A stretch of 64,000 nucleotides of DNA from Fimbriimonas ginsengisoli Gsoil 348 (GCA_945881865.1 CAMCVK010000011.1:62001-126000); one strand, 5' to 3'. Positions 8,932 through 18,388 are shown, counted from the stretch's first letter. Notes: generated from the letters alone by a model not told the origin. Program-made: numbers and translations.

Positions 8932-10122
8932 GTGCCTGTGGTTGCCTCTGGCACGTTTTTGTTTGACGCCCAGCGGTCGGGGCGGTCTCCGCACGCCATC
9001 GGGAACCTCCGCGAGCCGGATGTTTGCTGGCAAACGTGGCTTCGGGCCTATCCACCGTCCGGTGCGGAGTCCTCGGCGGGCTTCGATGCGGCCGGAAATC
9101 TCTATTTCGGCTCGCACAACGGCACGTTCTATTCCCTATCGCCAGCCGGGGAAATCCGGTGGGTCGCGCTATCGACGGCCAAGATCTACGGCAGCCCGTT
9201 GGTCCTCGCTGATCAAGTGATCTATACCAGCGGGGACGGATTTTGCCATTCTTTCTCCTTGAATGGCGAACTTCGGTGGCGGCTGGACCTACTGCCTGCC
9301 ATACGTAACGAATCGACCAGGATGCGAGTTTTGCGCGAACTTCGGGAGCTGCCGGACACGCTGGACTTTCGCCGCAAGTATCTCGTCACGACCAAAAGCT
9401 GGGCGTCGCCGGTTCAAGTTGGCCCGGAAACGGTCGTGGTCACCGGCTACGGCGCGGCCGTTCACGCGTTGGACTTCGATGGTGGACTTCAATGGAAATT
9501 CGATTTACCGGGGTCGGCCTACACGCTTTCTGGCGCTTGCGCCGACCCACAGGGCAACGTCTACGCCACGTCCTTCTTTGGTTACGGCTTTTGCCTTGGC
9601 CTCAACGGAAAGGAGAAATGGCGGGTTCGACTGCCTCGCGGGTACCGCAATTGGGCCTCACCGTCGTTCGATGTCCGGCTCGGCCAAGTTCTGTTCCCGA
9701 TGTCTCGCGGGGAAAGTGACGCGAAAATCTTTGCCGTCTCAAACGGTGCGATCCGGTGGGAATCGACCATTCCCGGCGGAGTGCGCGGTTCGGTCGTCTT
9801 CGCTGAAGACAGCTATCTGGTCGCCGGGCTGGACGGAAACCTTCGGTGGCTGGAGCCGAACTCCGGCCGCATCACCCGCACCGTGCGGCTATCCAAAGCC
9901 GAACGTGGTCTCTGGACCACGCCCGCCATCACCGCCGACGGCCGAATCCTCATCACGACGAAGCAAAGCAACCTCAAAGGCACGCTGGTTTGCCTGGAGC
10001 CAGACGGCGAGAAGCGGTGGGAAGTCGAGATCGGCAAGGCGCTCTCCGTGCCGGTGATCGATGCCGCTGGACGGGTCTACGTTGGCTCCTGGGACGGCAA
10101 CTACCGCTGTTTTCAAACTTAA
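8932..10122 (+). CDS. PQQ-like beta-propeller repeat protein
   Basis: GTG start; 396 residues. The chain is built of repeated blades in which a GxxxW/LxWxF pattern recurs (GEIRWVAL, GELRWRLDL, GGLQWKFDL, GKEKWRVRL, GEKRWEVEI), each followed by a 'spv.d..G.vYvgs.dG' strand. This is typical of PQQ_2/BamB-like eight-bladed propellers. The N-terminal FDAQRSGRSPH resembles the start of many PQQ-repeat proteins, which supports the start. No signal peptide is evident, so either it is cytoplasmic or the true start differs. No PQQ-enzyme catalytic residues are apparent. It may scaffold the EPS machinery, but nothing proves this. Confidence 0.8.
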   Translation: MPVVASGTFLFDAQRSGRSPHAIGNLREPDVCWQTWLRAYPPSGAESSAGFDAAGNLYFGSHNGTFYSLSPAGEIRWVALSTAKIYGSPLVLADQVIYTSGDGFCHSFSLNGELRWRLDLLPAIRNESTRMRVLRELRELPDTLDFRRKYLVTTKSWASPVQVGPETVVVTGYGAAVHALDFDGGLQWKFDLPGSAYTLSGACADPQGNVYATSFFGYGFCLGLNGKEKWRVRLPRGYRNWASPSFDVRLGQVLFPMSRGESDAKIFAVSNGAIRWESTIPGGVRGSVVFAEDSYLVAGLDGNLRWLEPNSGRITRTVRLSKAERGLWTTPAITADGRILITTKQSNLKGTLVCLEPDGEKRWEVEIGKALSVPVIDAAGRVYVGSWDGNYRCFQT

Positions 10123-11405
10123 CCGCGCTTACGAAAGGCAAAGTCTCCCGGCTGGAACCGGAAAACTTCGGCGAGCGAGAGCCGGTGCTCGCGGACATAT
10201 TCCCGCAAGAAGAGAACCGCGCCGATGGCATAGCCGACGCTGGAAGCAATCGCCGCGCCGATCGCCCCCATCTGCAAGCCCGATATGAGCCATAGCCCGA
10301 CCGCGACGTTCGCCCCAACCGCCCAAATATATGACCGCGCGGCAAAAAGCGGCTTGCCGCGTCCGGCAAGATCGGAGCTCAAAACTTTGTAAATCACCCC
10401 AAGCACAACCCCCGGTAGCATGATCCAAGTGGCGATCATCGCCTCGTGCGACTGCACCGGATCAGACAGCTTTGAGCCGAAAAACAGGTGCAAAAGCGGC
10501 ATTGCCAGAACGCCAACCGCCAGACCGCAAAAAGCCGTCACCGGAAGCGTCACCCGTAGCATGCGGCACGACCGTCGCACCGCCTCTTCGACGCTCTTGG
10601 TGTTCGCGCTTTTCGAAACCAGCACCGTCCCCACGGCGTTGGGCAATTGCCACAGCGCTTCGGCAAGATTGATCCCGGCGGCAAACAGTCCAACGCGCTC
10701 GGGTGCAACGAACCTCTCCAGAATCAGCACGCTAACGCGGTAGTTGAGAGCCATGACCAGCGCGCCTAGCGCGTATTGGCCACCCAGCATCAGGAACTCA
10801 CGCACGACTTCACGGTCGAAGCGCGGTACCGTCCAGGCGATTTTCCGCAGAAGCACGACCGGCACCGCCGCCCCGGCCACGCACCCGACCAAGTACGCGA
10901 GCGTGATGCCGTTCTGGCCGGCATGGAACAAGATGAGCGCCGCCGCTAGGGCAACGACGAAGATTCCGTAGCGCGCGAGGCTCGTGAGGTTAAAGGAATT
11001 GATGCGTTCCTTGGCCAAGAAAACGCCGTTTCCGTAGTCGATGAGCAGCAGCGGCGCGACGCAGATCACGGCCGGCCACAACGCCGCCCAGCCGTAAGTC
11101 GTAGCCGGCCCGGAAAGGAACCCGAGGCCAACCGCCGCCGCACCCAGGCTCGCGCCCATCAGCCAAACCGAAATGGCGTTGCCGAAAAAGACTCGGTCGT
11201 CATATTTCTTGGCCGCGTAGAGCACGGTGATCGACCGGTACATGCCCAGGCTGCTAAACGACGTGATGACGTTGACCGTTGCGAACGCCACCCCGTACAG
11301 ACCCGCACCGTACGGCCCGATCGTTCGGCCAATGATGATCGTCGCCAAAATGCTGGCCGCCGTCTGCGCGATTTTCGTCAGAAAAACAAGCAGCGAACTC
11401 TTCAC
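10119..11405 (-). CDS. Wzx-type polysaccharide repeat-unit flippase (MOP superfamily)
   Basis: A highly hydrophobic protein of about 428 residues with roughly 12-14 membrane segments. The N-terminal pattern KIAQTAASILATIIIGRTIGPYGAGLYG is split across helix 1 and the loop; the GR.lGp...G.y motif is typical of Wzx/RfbX proteins of the MOP flippase superfamily. It would flip the undecaprenyl-linked repeat unit to the periplasm. I start at GTG 11405: its GTGA overlaps the stop of the upstream Wzy-like gene, which indicates translational coupling. The longer frame to 11549 would run far into that gene. It is last in the galE-acyltransferase-Wzz-Wzy-Wzx operon. Confidence 0.88.
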   Translation of the reverse strand: MKSSLLVFLTKIAQTAASILATIIIGRTIGPYGAGLYGVAFATVNVITSFSSLGMYRSITVLYAAKKYDDRVFFGNAISVWLMGASLGAAAVGLGFLSGPATTYGWAALWPAVICVAPLLLIDYGNGVFLAKERINSFNLTSLARYGIFVVALAAALILFHAGQNGITLAYLVGCVAGAAVPVVLLRKIAWTVPRFDREVVREFLMLGGQYALGALVMALNYRVSVLILERFVAPERVGLFAAGINLAEALWQLPNAVGTVLVSKSANTKSVEEAVRRSCRMLRVTLPVTAFCGLAVGVLAMPLLHLFFGSKLSDPVQSHEAMIATWIMLPGVVLGVIYKVLSSDLAGRGKPLFAARSYIWAVGANVAVGLWLISGLQMGAIGAAIASSVGYAIGAVLFLREYVREHRLSLAEVFRFQPGDFAFRKRG

Positions 11406-12493
11406 GCCGGTCGCTCTCGAGCGAGGTGCCAAGTACACCATGCGATGGCCAACACGCACCACAGCATCGTGAGCCGCAGGCCCTGGTGCGTGATTCCGTA
11501 GAACGCCACGGGGAGCAGCGGCTGAACGTGCGCTCCCATTCGACCGCAAAGCAATCCGAGGAAGAGCAACCCCAGGGCCGAGCCGACCAGCCCGTAGCTG
11601 AACAGCACCGTACCGAAGACCGAGTGCAGTTCCTTGCCGCCGTAGACGTTGAACCGGCTGAACCGGCCTTCACCCGAGCCAAATGCCAAATACTGCGGAT
11701 TCTTTACGATTCGGTCGTACCCGCGACCCTCAATCGTGTCGTCGCCCTGGTCGCCGATGCTTTCGATTCGGTCGACGGCCGTTGTCACAATTTTGTTGCC
11801 AACTGGCACGGCGGTGGCGAAGATCACCAGCGCCGCCGCAAGTGCAAGGCCGAGCTTTGGTCGTCGAAAACCCTCCAGAGCCAGAATCAAAACCGCCCCG
11901 ATGATCGCCGCCTTTGAGAGCGAGATCAGGGCCAAGAACAGGCAACCGGAAAGTGCCGCCACCACGACGGCCGGCTTGGGCTTCACGACCCCGGCGCAGT
12001 AGGCCACGACCGCCGCCGCCAGCAAGGCGTAGTAGCCCAGCTGGTTCGGATTGTTGAAGAAGATGGTTTGCCGGACTTCGCCCTGCTGCAGAAAGTACAG
12101 CCCCAGCGGAACCTGAACCGCCAACGAAATCAGCACGCCCCGCAGCGTGGCCGCGATGAACTCCTCGCGGTGGCGCGCAAACAGAACTAAAGCGGTCGTG
12201 AAGAACAGCCCGTTGTAGATGTAGAAGATCGAGCTTTGGAGGAACTGGCCCTCGATGAGGTTCAGCGAAAACACCAGGTTGACGCCAAAAATGTAGGCGA
12301 CGAAGGCGGTGAGAACGGCGAGCAACGGACGTGCCGCCCGGTCCAGATAGAACTTCCCTTCAAAAAGAGTTCGTCCCAAAATCGCCACGATGAAAAAGTC
12401 CGAGATTCGCGGGTAGCCGCTAGGCAGGAAATAGAACGGAAAGGTAACCAGAAAGCCCTGCCACAGGGCAAGATTCAGGTTCCGGATTTTCAT
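11402..12493 (-). CDS. O-antigen ligase/polymerase-like membrane protein (Wzy candidate)
   Basis: 363 residues with about ten hydrophobic segments and a larger extracytoplasmic loop around DRIESIGDQGDDTIEGRGYD and a following glycine/arginine-rich part. This matches the Wzy_C/O-antigen ligase layout, in which a big periplasmic loop carries Arg and His residues for polymerisation. It would join repeat units in the periplasm. The start ATG overlaps the stop of the Wzz-like gene (ATGA), and its own stop overlaps the flippase start. Sequence conservation in this family is low, so the call rests on topology and context. A WaaL-type ligase is the alternative. Confidence 0.75.
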   Translation of the reverse strand: MKIRNLNLALWQGFLVTFPFYFLPSGYPRISDFFIVAILGRTLFEGKFYLDRAARPLLAVLTAFVAYIFGVNLVFSLNLIEGQFLQSSIFYIYNGLFFTTALVLFARHREEFIAATLRGVLISLAVQVPLGLYFLQQGEVRQTIFFNNPNQLGYYALLAAAVVAYCAGVVKPKPAVVVAALSGCLFLALISLSKAAIIGAVLILALEGFRRPKLGLALAAALVIFATAVPVGNKIVTTAVDRIESIGDQGDDTIEGRGYDRIVKNPQYLAFGSGEGRFSRFNVYGGKELHSVFGTVLFSYGLVGSALGLLFLGLLCGRMGAHVQPLLPVAFYGITHQGLRLTMLWCVLAIAWCTWHLARERPA

Positions 12494-13737
12494 GCCGAAG
12501 CCCGGCGCTTTTCTCGGAACGCGATGCTCAGGCAGAGGCCGAAGATGCTTAGCAGGAGCCCGCTAACCCCCGAGATGGCGGCGGCAATGGAGTACGACTT
12601 GTTGATGGGAGTGGCCTGCGTCATCGGTGGTTGCAAGACTGTCCAGGGAAACTTATACACTTCCGCCGAGACGTTCGCTTCTTCCAGTCGGTTGCGGATG
12701 AGACCAGCCGCTGAGTCTAGGGCTTCTACTTCGCGCCGCTGTTTCGCGAAGGCGACCGCTTCGGCGGGAGACGACTGTGCCAGCTTGGCCAGTACACCCC
12801 GCTGCCACTCCAGCGTCTGGCGGGTGGCCTCCAGCTTGGCAAACTCGTCGGCAAGGTTGCCGTCGACCGCCGTGATATAGCGCCGGACCTCGGCCGCCAG
12901 CCCGTCGCGGGCGACTTTCGCCTCGCGGCGAACCGTTTCCACCTCGGGGGCGTCGTCGCCGAACTTTGTTAGGGCAACTCGCAAGTCATATTCGAGTTCC
13001 ACGACCCGGGCCCGCCACTCGTCCAGGCCCGGAATCGCGACACGAATGAGAATGTCCGCCTGGGAAACCTTACGCGCGTGCTCCCGGCGAACCTCCAACT
13101 CCCGCGTTACTTTGCCAAGTTCGAACTCAACTGAGCGCAAACGGTTGAGCGTGTTCAGGCTCTTCAGGGGGCTGCCTTCGTCCGGCACCGTTTTGAACCT
13201 CGCGGTCATTTGGGCAAGCTTCGCCTGCGCCTTGCTCAGTTCAGATTCGCGCGCGGCCAGCGCCACCGCAAGCTGCTTCGCTTCGTTCTCGCCGAGCGTC
13301 AGCGAGAGGTTCGCGGTGATACCTCGCATCTCGGAAAGGGCGGTCTCGACCATCGCCAGCGAGGTTTTGCGGCTTGGCCACTCGGCCGAGATCACCAATT
13401 GGCTGAAGACCGGCGACTCTTCGAAGTCGAGCGCGGTTTGCACTTCGCGCCCCGAGAGGCCGGTAGCTTCGCTTACCGCCCGGGTCACGCGGGGCGAACG
13501 TCCGATTCCGTTGAGGACGCTCAGCGGCGAGGTTGCCCCGGCGAGGGCCTGACCGATGCTGACAGAACCCGTCCCGGACGGCGTCACCACGATGGCGATG
13601 CTTCGGTAGGTCGGCTTCTGCAAAAAAACCACCAACAGCGTGGCAAGGATGCCCAGCACCGTGGCGACCAAAATGGTGACTCGCCGTGCCCAGAGCCCTT
13701 CGAGATAGGGTTGCAGAGAAATCTCATCCGGCGGCAT
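12490..13737 (-). CDS. Second Wzz-like polysaccharide co-polymerase without kinase domain
   Basis: About 415 residues. A cytoplasmic N-terminal part with ISLQPYLEGLWARR precedes the first membrane helix (ILVATVLGILATLLVVFL). A long coiled-coil periplasmic domain follows, then a C-terminal helix (ISGVSGLLLSIFGLCLSI) and a short basic tail. No ATP-binding Walker motif is present. It is clearly related to the Wzz-like protein at 5201-6460. I use ATG 13737; a TTG at 13758 would add seven residues. It is third in the minus-strand operon and overlaps the polymerase gene by four bases, which is fitting because co-polymerases act with Wzy to set chain length. Confidence 0.85.
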   Translation of the reverse strand: MPPDEISLQPYLEGLWARRVTILVATVLGILATLLVVFLQKPTYRSIAIVVTPSGTGSVSIGQALAGATSPLSVLNGIGRSPRVTRAVSEATGLSGREVQTALDFEESPVFSQLVISAEWPSRKTSLAMVETALSEMRGITANLSLTLGENEAKQLAVALAARESELSKAQAKLAQMTARFKTVPDEGSPLKSLNTLNRLRSVEFELGKVTRELEVRREHARKVSQADILIRVAIPGLDEWRARVVELEYDLRVALTKFGDDAPEVETVRREAKVARDGLAAEVRRYITAVDGNLADEFAKLEATRQTLEWQRGVLAKLAQSSPAEAVAFAKQRREVEALDSAAGLIRNRLEEANVSAEVYKFPWTVLQPPMTQATPINKSYSIAAAISGVSGLLLSIFGLCLSIAFREKRRASA

Positions 13738-13779
13738 AGGAAAACGGCTCTCACCCAACCGGTTCAGCCGCCGGGGAGG

Positions 13780-14880
13780 TTACCTAAGCGCGACCGGCTG
13801 GCGAAACAGAAAGCGCGTCAGGCTTCCCTCGATGAATCGCCAACCGAGATAGCCAACGCCGATAGAAAGCGCGAGCCCAAAGCAGAAGAGCGCGGACCCC
13901 TTGTAGGCGAGCGGGATGCCGCGCAAAAGGAATCGGTCGAGGCCGTGAACGATGATCGGATGCACCAAGTAGAGGCTATAGCTGATCGCTCCCAGAAATT
14001 GCAGAGGCCTGATCTGGAGGAATCGCGACAGCCAGCCAGACTGATAGACGACGGCCAGGAAGAAGACCGCCCCGCCAAGCGTAAACGGAACCCATAGCCA
14101 AAGCGTTTGCCAGAACCAGCCCCACTTTTGGGCATCGGTTGCCACCGGATGGTCCGCCCGGAGGAGATTGCCGGGCATCGGCGGCACGAACTTCCAGCCC
14201 GCCGGAAAAGCCAGGTACGCGATCACGAGCGCAATCAGTCCAACCGGGCCCGACCGAAGCCAAGCCGGCACGGTCGGGCGATCACGGTAGATGAAATGGG
14301 TTGCGGCGCCGATCGCAAAAAAAATCGCGTACGGACGAAACAGCACAAAGCAGATCGCAATCGCGACGCCAATCCAGGTGATCGCCCGGCCACGACCAAA
14401 AAAGATAAGTCCGGCGCAGACGTAAAACAGCGCCTCAAAGCTGAGCGACCAGGCGTTTTCCTGAGCGATGGGCAGATCGAAAACCCCTGGCAGCAGGAAG
14501 AAATTCGAAATGAACTGGACCGATGCCCCGAGAGCATCCTGCCGGAACGGCTGCAAATCGTCCTTGATGAACAGCGCAATCGGGAACAGAATCAACTGTA
14601 AAACGACAAACAAAGGCATGAGCCTTTTGATGCGGTTGATGGCGAACCGCTGCGGGCTTTGCGCTCGTTCAAGGCTTTGGGTAATCAGGTAACCACTGAT
14701 GCTGAAGAACGCACATACGCTAAACAAGCCAACGTGCTCTAGCCAAATCGTGTCGAGCCAAACCATCATTTGTGAGGCGTAGCCCTTCGCCATCGCGATG
14801 CCGTTCAGATGCGAAACCACGACCAGCACCGCCGAAAGACCCCGAAGTCCTTCGATCGCCTGGTTCCGCTCCGGCTTCAT
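13780..14880 (-). CDS. Membrane acyltransferase (acyltransferase family 3, OafA/YrhL type)
   Basis: 366 residues with about ten membrane segments. It starts with the family signature RNQAIEGLRGLSAVLVVVSH, whose His and Arg residues are characteristic of acyltransferase_3 proteins, followed by ISGYLI in the second segment region. Such enzymes O-acetylate or otherwise acylate sugars of exopolysaccharides at the inner membrane. The ATG at 14880 overlaps the TGA of the epimerase gene (ATGA), which fixes the start. The longer frame is spurious. No SGNH domain is fused. Confidence 0.88.
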   Translation of the reverse strand: MKPERNQAIEGLRGLSAVLVVVSHLNGIAMAKGYASQMMVWLDTIWLEHVGLFSVCAFFSISGYLITQSLERAQSPQRFAINRIKRLMPLFVVLQLILFPIALFIKDDLQPFRQDALGASVQFISNFFLLPGVFDLPIAQENAWSLSFEALFYVCAGLIFFGRGRAITWIGVAIAICFVLFRPYAIFFAIGAATHFIYRDRPTVPAWLRSGPVGLIALVIAYLAFPAGWKFVPPMPGNLLRADHPVATDAQKWGWFWQTLWLWVPFTLGGAVFFLAVVYQSGWLSRFLQIRPLQFLGAISYSLYLVHPIIVHGLDRFLLRGIPLAYKGSALFCFGLALSIGVGYLGWRFIEGSLTRFLFRQPVALR

Positions 14881-15800
14881 CCGCGGGCGAGCAAACCGAC
14901 AAGGCCCTCGGGCAGGGTGGTCCAACTCACGAAGCCAAGCGCGGCGAGGCGCGACGCGTCAGCCGAGGAAAACCGGATATCACCGGTACGGGCTTCGGCA
15001 AAACTGACATCGGGTTCAACTTCCAGAGCGTGGCCCAGGGCCCGAATAAGATCGAGCAGCGTGACCGAGGTGCCCGTCGCGAGATTCATCAAAGCGGGAG
15101 CTTCCAGCCCGACCAACCCTGCAATCACGGTTGCGAGATCGCGAACGTAGACGAAATCGCGGGTCTGGCTGCCATCGCCAAATACGGTGATCGGCTGGCC
15201 CCGACGCAGGCGATCCGCAAAGACGGAGATCACGCCGGAGTACGTCGAAGTCGGATCTTGCCGCTCGCCAAAGATGTTGAAGAAGCGAAGGGCGACGGTC
15301 TGAAGTCCGTAATTCTTTGCGTATGCCTTCAGCAGGAACTCGCCCGCAAGTTTATCGACGCCGTAGGGCGAGGTCGGGTCGGGCAGTTCCCCTTCGTGGT
15401 GCGGGGCATTCCCTTCGGCGGAATAAACCGCTGCCGACGAGGCATAAATAATCTTGTTAACCCCGGCTCGCCTCATGGCTTCGAGCACTTGAAGCGTCCC
15501 GGTGTAGTTCACGGCGTGGGTGGAAACCGGCTCCAGCATGCTCTTGGGAACGCTCGGCACGGCGGCGAGATGGATGACGGCGTGAACTCCCTGTAGCGCC
15601 GCATCGAGATCGGCATCGTCGTTAATGGAGCCCTCCATCACCTCGATTTGATCGGCAACGTGCTCCAGGTTGGCCCGCTTACCGGTCGCAAAGTTATCGA
15701 GAACGCGCACCGCGTAGGACCGGTCCAGCAGATGATCGACAACGTGCGAGCCGATGAAACCGGCCCCGCCCGTCACCAGAATTTTCGTCGTTTCCCCCAT
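14877..15800 (-). CDS. NAD-dependent epimerase/dehydratase, GalE-like nucleotide-sugar epimerase
   Basis: 307-residue extended short-chain dehydrogenase. The N-terminal VTGGAGFIGSHVVDHLL is the NAD-binding Rossmann motif, SSAAVYS carries the catalytic Ser/Thr region, and SPYGVDKLAGE carries the YxxxK pair. RFFNIFGERQDP and FGDGSQTRDFVYVRD are typical of UDP-glucose/UDP-GlcNAc 4-epimerases. It would supply an epimerised nucleotide sugar for the EPS locus. ATG 15800 is chosen because the Rossmann strand begins eight residues later. First gene of the five-gene minus-strand operon, and divergent from the CocE-type gene with only 42 bases between start codons. Confidence 0.88.
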   Translation of the reverse strand: MGETTKILVTGGAGFIGSHVVDHLLDRSYAVRVLDNFATGKRANLEHVADQIEVMEGSINDDADLDAALQGVHAVIHLAAVPSVPKSMLEPVSTHAVNYTGTLQVLEAMRRAGVNKIIYASSAAVYSAEGNAPHHEGELPDPTSPYGVDKLAGEFLLKAYAKNYGLQTVALRFFNIFGERQDPTSTYSGVISVFADRLRRGQPITVFGDGSQTRDFVYVRDLATVIAGLVGLEAPALMNLATGTSVTLLDLIRALGHALEVEPDVSFAEARTGDIRFSSADASRLAALGFVSWTTLPEGLVGLLARG

Positions 15801-15842
15801 CGGCGCGAAGGTTACCGAGAAAGCTGTGATAGGGTGATAGCG

Positions 15843-17714
15843 ATGCTTCGCCACGCTAAGGTCGCCACCGCGTCCGCTCTCCTTCTGCTCGCCGCACTTT
15901 CATCGGCCCAAACCGGCGGCCAAGCCCGGCAGAGCCTCGCCGAGCTCTACACAAAGTACGAGTATATGATTCCGATGCGCGACGGGGTGAAGCTCTACAC
16001 CGCCGTATACGTTGCAAAAAACAAGCCCGGCAAGCGCCCGATTCTGATGGAGCGCACGCCGTACAGCGCGGGGCCGTACGGTCCGACTAGCTTCAAGAAT
16101 CATCGCGGTAGCCCGGCGCTTCGCGAAGCCGGCTACACCTTTGCCTACCAAGACGTGCGCGGAAAATACATGAGCGAAGGCGAGTTTGTGAACGTTCGGC
16201 CACAGCTCAAGAAGGGCCAAACCGGCATCGACGAAAGCACCGACACGTTCGACACGGTGGAATACCTGGTGAAGAACGTGCCCGACAACAACGGCGCGGT
16301 CGGCCTTTGGGGCATCTCCTATCCGGGCGGCTACGCGGGACTGGGCGGCATCAACTCACACCCTGCGCTCAAAGCGATCTCGCCGCAGGCACCGACTTCG
16401 GACTGGTTTGTCGGCGATGACTTCCACCACAATGGCGCCCTGTTCCTTCAGGATGGGTTCGACTTCATGCTGGGGTTTGGCCAGGCCCGACCCAAGCCGT
16501 CGCCGAGCGGCGGAGTCGCCCCGCCCCGAGTTGACCGGGGCGGAAAGACCGCCTACGACTTCTTCCTGACCACGGGCGCCCTGAAGAACTTTGATGCCCT
16601 GCACATGAAAGGGACGGTCTCGTTCTGGAAGGACATGATGGACCACCCAACCTACGACGAGTTTTGGCAAGACCGCAGCCTGCCGAAGAACATGAAGGGC
16701 GTCAAATGCGCCGTCCTTACCGTTGGCGGCTGGTTCGACGCGGAAGACCTCTGGGGTCCGCTGAACCTCTACTCCCACACCGAGAAGCAGAATCCTGGAA
16801 CGCCGAACACCCTCGTGATGGGTCCCTGGTTCCACGGCATGTGGGCCGGACCGACCGGTCAAACCTTTGGTGACCTTGACTTCGGCAGTCGAACCGCCCG
16901 CTACTACCAGGACAACATCGAGGCCCCGTTCTTCGAGAAGTACCTGCGGGGTCAAAACGTTCCGGCTCCGGCCGAGGCCAACGTTTTTCAAACCGGTGCC
17001 AACACATGGCGCACGTTCGAGAGCTGGCCGCCGAAGGGCCTGAAGAAGGAAACCTTCTTCCCGGGTGACTCCGGCGTACTGAGCCAGACGGTACCGGCCA
17101 CCGAAGGCAAAGATGTCTACGATGCCGACGCGACGGCTCCGACGCCCTATCTCGCCGACCCGAAGGTCAACCGACGAACCCGGGAATACATGATCGATGA
17201 CCAGCGGTTCTTGAATGGCCGGAAAGATGTTGTCGGATACGTTTCCGACACCTTCGCCAAGGACCGAACCTTCGCGGGCCCGATCGAGGCCGATCTTTGG
17301 GTGACGACCACCGGCACGGACGGCGACTTCATCGTGAAGGTCGTGGACGTCTGGCCAAGCGATAGCACGGTGACCAGCCCGCGCGGCGGCTCGATGGCCG
17401 GCTACGAACAACTCGTTCGGTGGGAAGTGATGCGCGGAAAGTTCCGCAACAACCTTTCCAAGCCGCAACCGTTTAAGCCGGGCGAGCCCACCCGGGTTCG
17501 CTTCAAGCTGAACGACCTGTTGCACACCGTGAAGGCCGGCCACCGGCTGAAGGTCATCGTCCAGAGCAGCATGTTCCCGCTTATCGACCGCAACCCAAAC
17601 AAGTTCATCAACATCCCCACCGCCGACGACGCGGATTATCAAAAGGCGACGGTGGAGATTTTGCGAACGAAGCGTCACCGAACGAAGTTCACGTTCGGTG
17701 AGCTGCTGGACTAG
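15843..17714 (+). CDS. CocE/NonD family secreted hydrolase (X-Pro dipeptidyl-peptidase S15-like)
   Basis: 623 residues with a signal peptide (about 22 residues, ending SSAQT). The alpha/beta hydrolase core has MRDGVKLYTAVYV, RTPY, YQDVRGKY and the nucleophile motif GISYPGG (Ser159). VGGWFDAED and GPWFHGMW hold the likely catalytic Asp and His. The C-terminal half (FAGPIEADLWV, LFDLLHTVKAGHRL-like region) is the jelly-roll domain of S15/CocE enzymes. It probably cleaves esters or acylated peptides outside the cytoplasm. ATG 15843 is preceded by AGGGTGAT, a plausible ribosome-binding site. An upstream in-frame start at 15648 would overlap the epimerase gene and is rejected. Confidence 0.9.
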   Translation: MLRHAKVATASALLLLAALSSAQTGGQARQSLAELYTKYEYMIPMRDGVKLYTAVYVAKNKPGKRPILMERTPYSAGPYGPTSFKNHRGSPALREAGYTFAYQDVRGKYMSEGEFVNVRPQLKKGQTGIDESTDTFDTVEYLVKNVPDNNGAVGLWGISYPGGYAGLGGINSHPALKAISPQAPTSDWFVGDDFHHNGALFLQDGFDFMLGFGQARPKPSPSGGVAPPRVDRGGKTAYDFFLTTGALKNFDALHMKGTVSFWKDMMDHPTYDEFWQDRSLPKNMKGVKCAVLTVGGWFDAEDLWGPLNLYSHTEKQNPGTPNTLVMGPWFHGMWAGPTGQTFGDLDFGSRTARYYQDNIEAPFFEKYLRGQNVPAPAEANVFQTGANTWRTFESWPPKGLKKETFFPGDSGVLSQTVPATEGKDVYDADATAPTPYLADPKVNRRTREYMIDDQRFLNGRKDVVGYVSDTFAKDRTFAGPIEADLWVTTTGTDGDFIVKVVDVWPSDSTVTSPRGGSMAGYEQLVRWEVMRGKFRNNLSKPQPFKPGEPTRVRFKLNDLLHTVKAGHRLKVIVQSSMFPLIDRNPNKFINIPTADDADYQKATVEILRTKRHRTKFTFGELLD

Positions 17715-18388
17715 TTCGAGAGAATGAGATTGCGCCGGAGGTCGACGCCCAATTTATCCACCGGAACTTCAACGATGAAGGATCCGCTGGAGAACGGCCC
17801 AAGATCGTACGGCGCAAAGTAGAACTCCAGGCCGACCGGCGTCACGGCGAAAGTGCTCAGGTCGGCCGTCGAGAAGTCTCGCTTTCCGTTCTGAATCTCG
17901 GTGGCCTTGTCGTTGTAGCGAAGCTGGTCGAGGATGCCGTACGCGGCCTGCTGCTTGTAGTTGGCGCCCCGGCTGTAGAAGTCCTCAAGGGTCAAGTCGG
18001 CATAGTTGCCCGACCCAAAACCACGGGTCCAAGATCGAAACATGGTGAGGCCGTGCGCGCCGCCGGTGTAGGTACCCAGCGAAACCGCGATGCTGTTGAC
18101 GCGAGATGAGTAAAACGTTCGCTTCGTCGTGATGACGAGCATGTATTCTCGGAATCCGTTTGGCATGCGCTTCTTCTCTTGGTCCGCAAGATTCATGACC
18201 TTGATGGACTCGGCCCAGGCCCACTTCCAAACGTCGTCGATCAGCTTCTGCTGTCGAACGTTTCCGCTTGGCTTGGGCAGCGAAATCGAGATTCGGTAAA
18301 TGCCAGGTTTTCGGCTGGTAAATGGCTTTACCGGTCGGGCGTTGGTCGCCTGGGCGACGGCGATGGTTGCAATCAGGCTCAGCATCAT
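17711..18388 (-). CDS. Secreted DUF3298-domain protein
   Basis: 225 residues beginning with a hydrophobic signal segment (MMLSLIATIAVAQA). The middle and end carry DUF3298/RsiV-like features: TYTGGAHG, the LTLEDFY region after it, and a C-terminal YDLGPFSSGSFIVEVP. This domain, often paired with DUF4163, occurs in anti-sigma factor RsiV (lysozyme-binding) and in stand-alone secreted proteins. The first part of DUF4163 seems to be present as well (RISISLPKPSGN). Two ATGs are adjacent; I take the first, 18388. The stop overlaps the CocE gene by four bases in convergent orientation. Divergent from tatD by 72 bases. Confidence 0.75.
   Translation of the reverse strand: MMLSLIATIAVAQATNARPVKPFTSRKPGIYRISISLPKPSGNVRQQKLIDDVWKWAWAESIKVMNLADQEKKRMPNGFREYMLVITTKRTFYSSRVNSIAVSLGTYTGGAHGLTMFRSWTRGFGSGNYADLTLEDFYSRGANYKQQAAYGILDQLRYNDKATEIQNGKRDFSTADLSTFAVTPVGLEFYFAPYDLGPFSSGSFIVEVPVDKLGVDLRRNLILSN

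Noticed and set aside
16356-17678. 440-codon minus-strand open frame opposite the CocE-type hydrolase
   Set aside because: The plus-strand frame has complete catalytic motifs; the antisense translation has none and no ribosome-binding site.
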